Source: Flagellimonas onchidii (GTDB lineage Bacteria > Bacteroidota > Bacteroidia > Flavobacteriales > Flavobacteriaceae). Taken from it: a stretch of 64,000 nt of DNA. The notes beneath the pieces are model-generated. The model was not told where the DNA came from. It made no database searches and was given only the letters and a program-made list of their open reading frames with translations. Both the position numbers and the translations under genes were made by a program. Shown in pieces: positions 8,879-16,665 of this stretch (its first letter is position 1; each line of letters opens with the position of its first letter). The DNA lies in NCBI RefSeq assembly GCF_004804315.1, contig NZ_SRXX01000002.1:339336-403335 (forward strand), given 5' to 3'.

Positions 8879-10054
8879 ATGGCTTCTAGCAATACCGAAT
8901 GTTTAACCTTCCTCACTGACTTGTATTTGAAACAAGACGTTATTGCCCAGCCATATTCCTATGTTGGTCTTTCCGATGATTCAAACAACAATCTAATTGG
9001 TCGTACTTCGAAATTAAGTTCCAAAAACGGAATTTATTCCTTTACATATGTGCCCGATTATGTAAAAACCGTTATTTCGGATTCCAAAAAATGGACTGAA
9101 CGAATTTTTTCTTCCGTAAACGGATATTCGATACTAATCAATGACTTCTCTTGTGTTGAAGATTATCTGCGAGCCCACCTCAAAAGTAGGCGTAAGACCA
9201 TCAACCGTGCAATCAGAAGATTGGAAACCTGTTTTGACATAAGCTATAAAATGTATCAAAAAGAGATAACAAATGAAGAATATCTGTTTTTGATGAGTAG
9301 GCTAAAGGCTATGATTATAAAAAGATTTGAGCAAAGAGGTCAGGAGAGTGAAAACATAGCAAGTTGGGATAAAGTACTTTCCTCCTCATTTGAATTAATG
9401 AAACAGGGAAAAGCATCCATATTTGTTATATACGACCGGAGCGAACCTATCGAAATCTCTTTCAATTATAACTACGACACCATTTTGTTCAGTTATATTT
9501 CTTCATACGATATTGACTATGCCAAATTTAGTCTTGGACAAGTAGAAATTTATAAACAACTAGAGTGGTGCATCAACAACGGTTATCAGCGATTTGAAAT
9601 GGGCTGGGGAGACATGGGCTATAAAAGGCAATGGTCCAATGGAAAATACCAATTTCACCACCATATATTATATCCCAAATATTCTATCGTTGGTTATCTC
9701 TACGCGAACTTTAAAGGCAACAGATCAAGTATTTTAGCGTTTCTTATTTCCAAGGGGGTCAATACCCATTGGAATAACCTCAAAAAGAAACTAAAAAAAG
9801 AACCCGAAACAGTTCGCTTAGATTCAACATATACATTTGAAAAAATAACCATTCCCCTTGAAGAAACATTGGAACAAATCGATCTAGGACAAAAAAATCT
9901 TGCAATTACCAAACAAATCATTAATGATTTTCTTTTTCTGACTCAAGAATGTTCAGATGATGTATCATTATACCACTCCTCTTCAAAGGATTTATATGTA
10001 TTAAAAGGTAAAAAGGCTCAAAGAGCTGTTCTAATCAATCCTGTAAATAAATAA
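8879..10054 (+). CDS. GNAT-fold acyltransferase paralogue 3 of 3
   Basis: This protein of 391 residues carries the same blocks: RRKTINRAIRRLETCFDI, GKASIFVIYDRSEPIEI, YDIDYAKFSLGQVEIYKQLEWC and QWSNGKYQFHHHILYP. The C-terminal block INDFLFLTQE with VLKGKKAQ matches the tails of paralogues 1 and 2, so the extension is a shared domain and not random sequence. It begins 12 bases after paralogue 2 and ends 3 bases before the MBOAT gene. That tight spacing argues for one transcript and coupled function with O-acylation. Three retained copies suggest different substrates or a multi-step decoration. No membrane segment or signal peptide is seen. Confidence 0.75.
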   Translation: MASSNTECLTFLTDLYLKQDVIAQPYSYVGLSDDSNNNLIGRTSKLSSKNGIYSFTYVPDYVKTVISDSKKWTERIFSSVNGYSILINDFSCVEDYLRAHLKSRRKTINRAIRRLETCFDISYKMYQKEITNEEYLFLMSRLKAMIIKRFEQRGQESENIASWDKVLSSSFELMKQGKASIFVIYDRSEPIEISFNYNYDTILFSYISSYDIDYAKFSLGQVEIYKQLEWCINNGYQRFEMGWGDMGYKRQWSNGKYQFHHHILYPKYSIVGYLYANFKGNRSSILAFLISKGVNTHWNNLKKKLKKEPETVRLDSTYTFEKITIPLEETLEQIDLGQKNLAITKQIINDFLFLTQECSDDVSLYHSSSKDLYVLKGKKAQRAVLINPVNK

Positions 10055-10057
10055 TAC

Positions 10058-11512
10058 ATGTTATTTAATTCGATAGAATTTCTCTTTTTTCTTCCTTTGG
10101 TATTTTGCCTTTACTGGTTTGCTTTCAAAAAAGATGTCACCATTCAAAACATTTTCTTGATTTTTGCCAGTTATATCTTTTATGGCTGGTGGGATTGGCG
10201 GTTTCTTTTACTGATTTTCTTGAGTACAGTTGTCGATTTTTTTGTTGGTCAGAAGATTTATCAGAATATAGATGCCAAAAAAAAGGCTAGATATTGGCTA
10301 TGGGTAAGCATGGCTTTCAATATTGGAATGCTGGGATATTTCAAATACAGTAATTTCTTTGTCAATTCTTTTATCGACATGTTCTCGACCATGGGTTACG
10401 AGATAAAAAGTACATGGACTTTAAATGTGATTCTTCCTGTCGGAATCTCTTTTTACACCTTTCAAACCATGTCATATTCCTTTGACATTTACTACAAAAA
10501 ACTAACTCCTAGCAGGAATTTCATTGCTTTTACCTCATTTGTTTCGTTCTTTCCGCAATTGGTTGCAGGGCCAATCGAAAGGGCCTCTAATCTATTGTCA
10601 CAAATCGTCAATAGACGCTCCTTTAACTATGCCCAAGCCACTGGAGGTATAAAACTTATTCTATGGGGCCTTTTTAAAAAGATGGTCATAGCAGATTCCC
10701 TTGCCCCAATTGTAGACGATATTTTTGCCAATTATGGTACTTATCCAGCTTCCACCCTTGTTCTTGGTGTTTGTTTGTTCAGTTTTCAAGTGTACGGGGA
10801 TTTTAGTGGATATTCGGATATTGCCATAGGTACTGCCAAACTTTTTGGTATTGAACTTATGTCCAATTTTAAATTTCCAAATTTTTCCAGGAATGTGGCC
10901 GAGTATTGGCAACGATGGCATGTTTCCCTGTCAACCTGGTTTAGGCACTACCTTTATATACCCATGGGTGGTTCTCGGGTAAGCAAGGCCAAGTCAGTAA
11001 GAAACATTATTGTGATTTTTCTAGTGAGTGGTTTTTGGCATGGAGCAAACTGGACCTTTATCTTCTGGGGAGGACTTCATGCTTTATTTTATATTCCTGT
11101 TTTTTTGATGGGGAGAAACCGAATGTATGCTGATAATGTTGTAGGGGAAAAAACCCTCTTCCCTACCCCAATTGAAATCCTTCAGGTGCTCTTAACCTTT
11201 GCACTGGTTACCTTTTCAAGAATTTTCTTTAGGTCCCCTACGCTTACAGATTCCTTTCAATATATGAGCAGAATCGCATCCAACTTTACATACGAGCCCT
11301 ATACTCACCCTATGGGTTATCGAATGGTGGACTTTTACATCTTGCTGGCCCTTTTTGTGGTTTATGAGTATTTGATTCGAAAGGATGAGCGAAATCCGTT
11401 CAAGTTCAAATCAAAAATTGTGCGTTTCTTATTATATACTGTAGTTATTTTGACCATGTTTCTATTTTACGATGATGGTGTAAACAGGTCATTTATCTAC
11501 TTTCAATTTTAG
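10058..11512 (+). CDS. MBOAT family O-acyltransferase (AlgI-like)
   Basis: This is a polytopic membrane protein of 484 residues with about ten hydrophobic segments, the first at 4-22. The hallmark stretch is WQRWHVSLSTWFRHYLYIPMGG (near 287-308), followed by VSGFWHGANWTFIFWGG (near 324-340), whose histidine is the conserved catalytic residue. MBOAT proteins of this type move an acyl group, usually acetyl, across or at the inner membrane onto alginate or another exported polysaccharide. They work with an SGNH-type partner, and the next gene, 4 bases downstream, encodes exactly that. The pair therefore marks the locus as one that O-acylates an extracellular or surface glycan. The length is normal for the family. 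Confidence 0.93.
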   Translation: MLFNSIEFLFFLPLVFCLYWFAFKKDVTIQNIFLIFASYIFYGWWDWRFLLLIFLSTVVDFFVGQKIYQNIDAKKKARYWLWVSMAFNIGMLGYFKYSNFFVNSFIDMFSTMGYEIKSTWTLNVILPVGISFYTFQTMSYSFDIYYKKLTPSRNFIAFTSFVSFFPQLVAGPIERASNLLSQIVNRRSFNYAQATGGIKLILWGLFKKMVIADSLAPIVDDIFANYGTYPASTLVLGVCLFSFQVYGDFSGYSDIAIGTAKLFGIELMSNFKFPNFSRNVAEYWQRWHVSLSTWFRHYLYIPMGGSRVSKAKSVRNIIVIFLVSGFWHGANWTFIFWGGLHALFYIPVFLMGRNRMYADNVVGEKTLFPTPIEILQVLLTFALVTFSRIFFRSPTLTDSFQYMSRIASNFTYEPYTHPMGYRMVDFYILLALFVVYEYLIRKDERNPFKFKSKIVRFLLYTVVILTMFLFYDDGVNRSFIYFQF

Positions 11513-11516
11513 GGAT

Positions 11517-12497
11517 ATGAAAAAGTTCTTTATAAAAATAGTATGGTATACCTTCCTTGTCCTTTTGGTTTTGGAGGTATTGGTAAGGGTTTTCCATCTA
11601 TATACCGAAGATCCTCCGCGTTTCATTGACGAACTAAATGTTGAAAAACGTGTTCCAGGTCACAATGGTTATACAGTAACGGGTAATAGAAATCAAAATT
11701 TTTCCGAATTTAATATAAATGATGCCGGGTTTAATTCGCATAGGGAATTCACGCCATCTAAGGCAAAATATGAAATAGCAATTATCGGAGATTCATTTAT
11801 TGAAGGCTTTCATCAGGATTATTATGACTCCACCGGAAAGAAAATAGAAAAAATCTTGGATAGTGTTGAAGTATATGAATATGGATATGCAGGTTATGAT
11901 TTGGCCAATCAGATGCACTTGATTCATGCTTATAAAGAAGATTTTGAGCTTATAGATAAAATCATTATCTACTTAAATTACGAAAGTGATTTGGAAAGAG
12001 GTGAGTACGAGCCAAATTTTGGGCGTATAGCCATGTTATCATCTATGGTATTCAAAATAAGAGATAATATAAAGCTTTTGGCTTATGGGTCCAAAATTGG
12101 GGTTCTAGAACCTATAAAGAAACTGGTTGGAGGTCAGGATTTTGAAGATACCACCGACGATTTGGAAATAACAAAAGGAAAGATAGAGGAATCTAATATA
12201 TCCCTTGACCTAGATCAGGAGTATTTGAAAAATTTCAAAAGCCTTGTTAAACTATACGGTTTTGCCAAATGTAAAACCGTAATATTATTGGATTCAAGAA
12301 AAACCAGTAAACTATTTTTAGATTATTGTGATGATAATGGCATCCAGTATATCGATTTTGCTTCAACGTTCGAAAGTACATCAAAGCCGGTTACCCTAAT
12401 TTACGATTGGCATTGGAACAACCACGGAAGGGAACTGATTGCCCAGTTTATAGCGGATTACGTTAAGACCGAAAAGAAACCGGTAAACTGTAAATAA
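11517..12497 (+). CDS. SGNH/AlgX-like protein, partner of the MBOAT acyltransferase
   Basis: This protein of 326 residues has one N-terminal membrane segment (about 5-22) and an outward-facing domain. The serine block is AIIGDSFIEGF (S near 94). The Asp-His block is DWHWNNHGRELIAQF (near 298-312), the D-x-H-W-N-x-x-G form seen in AlgJ/AlgX and related transferases. It probably finishes acyl transfer onto the glycan after the MBOAT protein has supplied the acyl group, though esterase activity is also possible. It starts 4 bases after the MBOAT stop and is the last gene of the rightward operon. The identification rests on these two motifs and the gene order. Confidence 0.8.
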   Translation: MKKFFIKIVWYTFLVLLVLEVLVRVFHLYTEDPPRFIDELNVEKRVPGHNGYTVTGNRNQNFSEFNINDAGFNSHREFTPSKAKYEIAIIGDSFIEGFHQDYYDSTGKKIEKILDSVEVYEYGYAGYDLANQMHLIHAYKEDFELIDKIIIYLNYESDLERGEYEPNFGRIAMLSSMVFKIRDNIKLLAYGSKIGVLEPIKKLVGGQDFEDTTDDLEITKGKIEESNISLDLDQEYLKNFKSLVKLYGFAKCKTVILLDSRKTSKLFLDYCDDNGIQYIDFASTFESTSKPVTLIYDWHWNNHGRELIAQFIADYVKTEKKPVNCK

Positions 12498-12784
12498 GCA
12501 GTAACCAAAGACGTACTAGGCCAAAGAAAGTATTAGTAGGAGTAATAAAGGGGGCCAAATACCATATACTTTGAGAACTTATTTCCCATTAAAATCAACA
12601 TTACAATCATTGCCAAGAATATCCCGAGTACTTTTAAGTATTTTTTATTTGGAGGTAAGTTCTCGGTTCATACATTTTAAATAAAATGTATTAGGCCTGC
12701 AGATTTCTTTTTAGAAGTAATCCATTCAATATAATGGCTTCTCAAAAACATCCAAATCGAATACCATACCTTTAAAAATGCCAC
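12498..12784. other. Gene-free stretch between converging operons
   Basis: About 290 bases separate the end of the glycan operon from the terminator hairpin of the leftward operon. I see no open frame with protein-like composition, no RNA gene and no repeat. A terminator for the rightward operon is not obvious apart from the shared hairpin at 12792-12820. Confidence 0.5.
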
Positions 12785-12820
12785 AAAAAAACCTTATTGT
12801 CCAATAATTGGACAATAAGG
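12785..12820 (-). terminator. Hairpin terminator of the PorP/SprF operon
   Basis: A perfect inverted repeat has 14-base arms (12792-12805 and 12807-12820; CCTTATTGTCCAAT and its complement) separated by one base. Read on the - strand, it is followed at once by seven T (complement of the A run 12785-12791), the layout of an intrinsic terminator. It lies 37 bases past the stop of the SprF-like gene. The hairpin is symmetrical and may also slow the rightward transcript, but no T run follows on +. Confidence 0.85.
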
Positions 12821-12857
12821 CTTATATCGAAGCTCTTAAGAATCTAAACTATTAACC

Positions 12858-13793
12858 TTAATAAAAACGTCCGGTTACATTCCGCCTGTTCAATCTATTT
12901 ATAAAATCGTACCTTAAAAAGACTTCGAAAGAACCATCATTGAATTGGTTGCTTCCCAATGTTGTAGTTTCAACATCATAAGCCAGTCCTACCAAGAATT
13001 TTTCCGCAAATTTCACCCCGAAGAGAGCGCTGACCGCAGAGTCCAACCGGTATGCCGCCCCAACAGAAAACTTATCATTAAAAGTGAGTTTTGTGGTCAA
13101 ATCAAACTGAAGAGGTCCCCCACTTACTGCCTTCAACAAAAAACCAGGGTTCAATACAAGGTCGGAATTCAAGTCAAATTGGTAGCCGGAAATTAGATAA
13201 AAATTCATTCTTTCCTTAGCAAGAAAAGAGGTGCCATTCGCCGAATTATCAAAATGCTCCGTTTCTAGAAGACTTGGAACAGAAAGACCAGCATAGAATT
13301 TTTCTTGATAATAATATACCCCTACTCCTACATTTGGCGAGAACTTACTATCAATATTAGGTAAATTCGTCTCAACGCCATAATTTACTAGGCGTGTAAA
13401 GTCTACATTCAAGAAGTCTCCTCCGACATTCAAACCAAAGGCCAAGCTACCATACTGAGAAGCCGGAATGGTATATGAAAGGGCCAAATCAAAATAAGTT
13501 TCCTGTACCGTACCGTCCCCTATATTATCATTAACAACAGATAAACCTATCCCTAATCTTTCTGACAAGGGACTCTGTATGCTCAGCGTTTGGGTTTCAG
13601 GGGCACCATCCAGACCTATCCACTGTGATCGATGTAAAGCCGCAATACTTAAAACATTTCCTGCTCCAGCATAAGCGGGATTTACGACAATGGTGTTCAA
13701 CATATACTGCGTATACTGTGGGTCTTGTTGGGCAGTAGCTAACTTAATCATGCCCACGGCCGCTACTATTGCAATTATTATGGATTTCTTCAT
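12858..13793 (-). CDS. PorP/SprF family type IX secretion outer-membrane protein
   Basis: This protein of 311 residues has a signal peptide (about 1-21, ending in ATAQ) followed at once by the family signature DPQYTQYMLNTIVVNPAYAGA (22-42). The rest reads as alternating amphipathic strands ending in an aromatic residue (GRFY), typical of an outer-membrane beta barrel. PorP/SprF proteins are needed for secretion or surface attachment of type IX cargo, and they are usually encoded next to the cargo they serve. Here the upstream gene, 22 bases away on the same strand, encodes a protein with a type B (gliding-associated) C-terminal domain, which is the expected partner. A strong terminator follows. 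Confidence 0.93.
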   Translation of the reverse strand: MKKSIIIAIVAAVGMIKLATAQQDPQYTQYMLNTIVVNPAYAGAGNVLSIAALHRSQWIGLDGAPETQTLSIQSPLSERLGIGLSVVNDNIGDGTVQETYFDLALSYTIPASQYGSLAFGLNVGGDFLNVDFTRLVNYGVETNLPNIDSKFSPNVGVGVYYYQEKFYAGLSVPSLLETEHFDNSANGTSFLAKERMNFYLISGYQFDLNSDLVLNPGFLLKAVSGGPLQFDLTTKLTFNDKFSVGAAYRLDSAVSALFGVKFAEKFLVGLAYDVETTTLGSNQFNDGSFEVFLRYDFINRLNRRNVTGRFY

Positions 13794-13815
13794 TGTAAGT
13801 ATATCTTAAGTTTTT

Positions 13816-16611
13816 TTATTGATTGATATATAAATATCCTGTGGCGTTTCTACGTTCTCCCTCATCAACATATTTTATGATGTAGAAGTATACTCCTGCA
13901 GGAAGTACATTTCCTTTATTCAACGAGGTTCCCGTATTTGCAATTCCTCTAAAAGCATTGGAATTGTTATCATAGTTTTCTGTCTTAAATACTGGTGTAC
14001 CCCATCGATTGATTATTTCCACACTGTTATTTGAAAACAATTCAATGTTATCTATTCTGAAGAAGTCATTGGTACCGTCTCCATCAGGAGTAATAATTGA
14101 ATTTCCAATTTCAACTCCACAGATTGTACCTTGTGGTGGTGTTCCACCATCTGAATCACAAGGATCCAATGGGTCAGTATTATCAGAAACCTCTTCGCCA
14201 TCCTGAATAGTATCGCCATCTGAATCTGGGTTATCCGGATCAGTTCCTAAATTAGTTTCATCTTCATCGCTCAAACCATCGTTATCTCTGTCACAGAATG
14301 AATCAGGAAGTGGCGTTCCTCCTACAGAATCACAATCTTCAAAAGGATTAGTTCCATCAGAAACCTCTTGGCCATCATTAATAGTATCACCATCGGTATC
14401 AGCATTATAGACTTCCGTTCCTAACGTCAATTCTTCACTGTTTGTAAGGCCATCACCATCACAATCGGCCGCTGCCCATATGGCATTGGCGGAATCATAG
14501 CCCGTGTAGCCCACACTTTGAACAGGGTCGCAAGGGTCGTTCGGATCCGTACCGTTGTTTGCTTCTAAATCATCATCAATACCATCACCATCGGTGTCAC
14601 TTGATGGTTCATAGGGGTCAGTCCCATTGGTGTCCTCGTCGCCATTGACAACCCCATCGCCATCGCAATCGGCCGCCGCCCATATGGCATTGGCTGAATC
14701 ATAGCCCGTGTAGCCCGCACCTTGGACAGGGTCGCAGGGGTCGTTCAAGTCCGTACCATCATTGGTCTCATTATCATCATCAATGCCATCGCCATCGGTA
14801 TCACCAGAGGCTTGGTAAGGATCAGTACCATTGGTGTCCTCGTCGCCATTGACCACCCCATCGCCATCACAATCGGCCGCTGCCCATATGGCATTGGCAG
14901 AATCATAGCCCGTATAGCCAGCACTTTGGACAGGGTCACAGGGATCGTTCAGATCCGTGCCGTTATTTACTTCGTTGTTATCATCAATGCCATCGCCGTC
15001 AGTATCACCAGAGGCTTGGTAAGGATCCGTGCCGTTGGTGGCCTCGTCGCCGTTGACCACCCCATCGCTATCACAATCGGCCGCCGCCCAGATGGCATTG
15101 GCGGAATCATAGCCCGTATAGCCAGCACTTTGGGCAGGGTCGCAGGGGTCGTTCAGGTCCGTACCGTCATTGGTCTCGTTGTCATCATCAATGCCATCAC
15201 CGTCGGTATCGACCAGTAGATAGGGATCCGTCCCGTTGGTAACTTCAATGCTATTGATCAGGCCATCGCCATCACAATCTGCCGCTGCCCATATCGCGTT
15301 GGCGGAATCGTAGCCCGTATAGCCGGCTGCCTGCACGGGAAGACAGGGGTCAAGGGCCTCTGCCGCTAAAGCCTCCAAATTGTCGGCAACCCCGTCGCCA
15401 TCTGTGTCCGTGTTATAAGGATCTGTGGCATTGGTAACCTCGTCACCGTTCAATATCGTGTCCCCATCACAGTCCCCGGCTGCCCATATCGCGTTGGCGG
15501 CATCGTAGCCCGTATAGCCGGCTGCCTGCACGGGAAGACAGGGGTCTAAAGAATTTGCTCCATCCGTTATATTTATTACACCATCTCCATCGTCATCGCA
15601 TTCATTAGAAGTTACCGAGGCATTTATACTGCTTACATCCGCTTGTCCAGCACCGGCAATTGTTGGAATACCATTTAAATCTACCGTATCACCTAAACTA
15701 TCTTGGGCATCTAAATCGCCCAATGTGAAACCACCATCTCCTTCTAAAGCATCGGGACAAGTATCGGCATCACTATCGCTATCAAAATGATCGGCCAAAG
15801 TATCATTATCGTTATCCCTATATGCACATGACCATGAAAGGTCAGAAATCAATATTGCAGTAAACTCCGAAAAGGAAGTTGCATCTGCATTCGTGAACTC
15901 AATAACAATTTGATCAACCGGCTGCCCAATGTTAAAAATAACATCTCCATCTGTGGTATTGCTAAAAGGAACCAATTGAAGTCCTTGAAATACGCCACCT
16001 CCTAAATCACTAACAAAAGCTGGATTTGGAACCGTATAATCTGTGCCATTGACAAGAGCAATATTTTGCGACTCATTAGAGGCGGTTACTGTTACTTGAT
16101 CAATAAAATCATTTGTTGGGTCAGTATTCAAATCTATATCTACAACCGAAAAACTTAGTCCTGTAACGGGTCTATCAAAACTTATGGTATAAACTATACT
16201 AGTTCCTATCAATTCGTCTGCCAACGCATTGATAAGCAATCCATCTGTACCATTAAATCCAGTACCTTCAGTTACGTCAAGTCCAGGGTTACCAACAAAA
16301 TCAGTACCAGTATTGGTAACTGTTACTTCGGTAGCGTTAATAGTGGTAGTTACGTTTATCTCAGCCTCGTCACCAGGGTCACCGGTTCCAGTCCACACAG
16401 GAACTCCCCAGATAAGATCTGAAGCTGTACAATCATATTCATTAATGTCCAAAATACCGTCGTTATCATCGTCAGAATCCGCATTATTAAGGATTCCATC
16501 ACCATCATAGTCTTCGGTATTTGCTGTTTGGGCAAATGCACTAGTACCTATAATAAGTAAGAGAAAGGTAGTTAGAACAAATTGCTTTTTTTTAAAAATC
16601 GAATAAATCAT
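13816..16611 (-). CDS. Secreted thrombospondin type 3 repeat protein with type B T9SS domain
   Basis: This protein of 931 residues begins with a signal peptide ending in AFAQ (about 28). An N-terminal region holds a first DxDxDG calcium motif (DYDGDGILNNADSDDDNDG) and a beta-rich domain (about 65-260). After this come many Asp-rich thrombospondin type 3 motifs, including a tandem unit of 68 residues that contains GYTGYDSANAIWAAADCDGDG. The last 85 or so residues (from about 845: TPDGDGTNDFF, INRWGTPVF, AGVYFYII) are the gliding-motility/type B sorting domain used by the type IX system. The product is probably a long calcium-stiffened surface or released adhesin-like protein. It shares a nearly identical DNA block with the next gene upstream. 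Confidence 0.9.
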   Translation of the reverse strand: MIYSIFKKKQFVLTTFLLLIIGTSAFAQTANTEDYDGDGILNNADSDDDNDGILDINEYDCTASDLIWGVPVWTGTGDPGDEAEINVTTTINATEVTVTNTGTDFVGNPGLDVTEGTGFNGTDGLLINALADELIGTSIVYTISFDRPVTGLSFSVVDIDLNTDPTNDFIDQVTVTASNESQNIALVNGTDYTVPNPAFVSDLGGGVFQGLQLVPFSNTTDGDVIFNIGQPVDQIVIEFTNADATSFSEFTAILISDLSWSCAYRDNDNDTLADHFDSDSDADTCPDALEGDGGFTLGDLDAQDSLGDTVDLNGIPTIAGAGQADVSSINASVTSNECDDDGDGVINITDGANSLDPCLPVQAAGYTGYDAANAIWAAGDCDGDTILNGDEVTNATDPYNTDTDGDGVADNLEALAAEALDPCLPVQAAGYTGYDSANAIWAAADCDGDGLINSIEVTNGTDPYLLVDTDGDGIDDDNETNDGTDLNDPCDPAQSAGYTGYDSANAIWAAADCDSDGVVNGDEATNGTDPYQASGDTDGDGIDDNNEVNNGTDLNDPCDPVQSAGYTGYDSANAIWAAADCDGDGVVNGDEDTNGTDPYQASGDTDGDGIDDDNETNDGTDLNDPCDPVQGAGYTGYDSANAIWAAADCDGDGVVNGDEDTNGTDPYEPSSDTDGDGIDDDLEANNGTDPNDPCDPVQSVGYTGYDSANAIWAAADCDGDGLTNSEELTLGTEVYNADTDGDTINDGQEVSDGTNPFEDCDSVGGTPLPDSFCDRDNDGLSDEDETNLGTDPDNPDSDGDTIQDGEEVSDNTDPLDPCDSDGGTPPQGTICGVEIGNSIITPDGDGTNDFFRIDNIELFSNNSVEIINRWGTPVFKTENYDNNSNAFRGIANTGTSLNKGNVLPAGVYFYIIKYVDEGERRNATGYLYINQ
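14460..15560 (-). repeat. Tandem 204-bp coding repeats of thrombospondin type 3 units
   Basis: The 204-base unit (68 residues) recurs about five to six times; for example, the AGCCCGTrTAGCC core returns near 14500, 14704, 14908, 15112, 15313 and 15508, the last intervals being slightly shorter. Each unit encodes one GYTGYD(S/A)ANAIWAA segment followed by two Asp-rich calcium motifs. High similarity between units at silent positions points to recent expansion or homogenisation. Confidence 0.9.
15137..15400 (-). repeat. 264-bp block shared with the neighbouring gene, copy 1
   Basis: This block matches 17936-18199 with 4 differences in 264 bases by direct reading and no gaps. It encodes about 88 residues of thrombospondin type 3 repeat, including LLVDTDGDGIDDDNE and AAGYTGYD. 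Such identity at silent sites between two different genes means recent exchange. Confidence 0.9.
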
Positions 16612-16665
16612 CTGGCTATTAGTTTTAACAAAATTTTTCGGTTAATAAATATATCGTTTCCAAAT

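Noticed and set aside
14722..15219. 165-codon frame on + inside the thrombospondin repeats
   Set aside because: It is the mirror of a repeated coding sequence: the long open frame on the other strand is a by-product of the 204-base repeat. A similar one occurs at 17515-18018.
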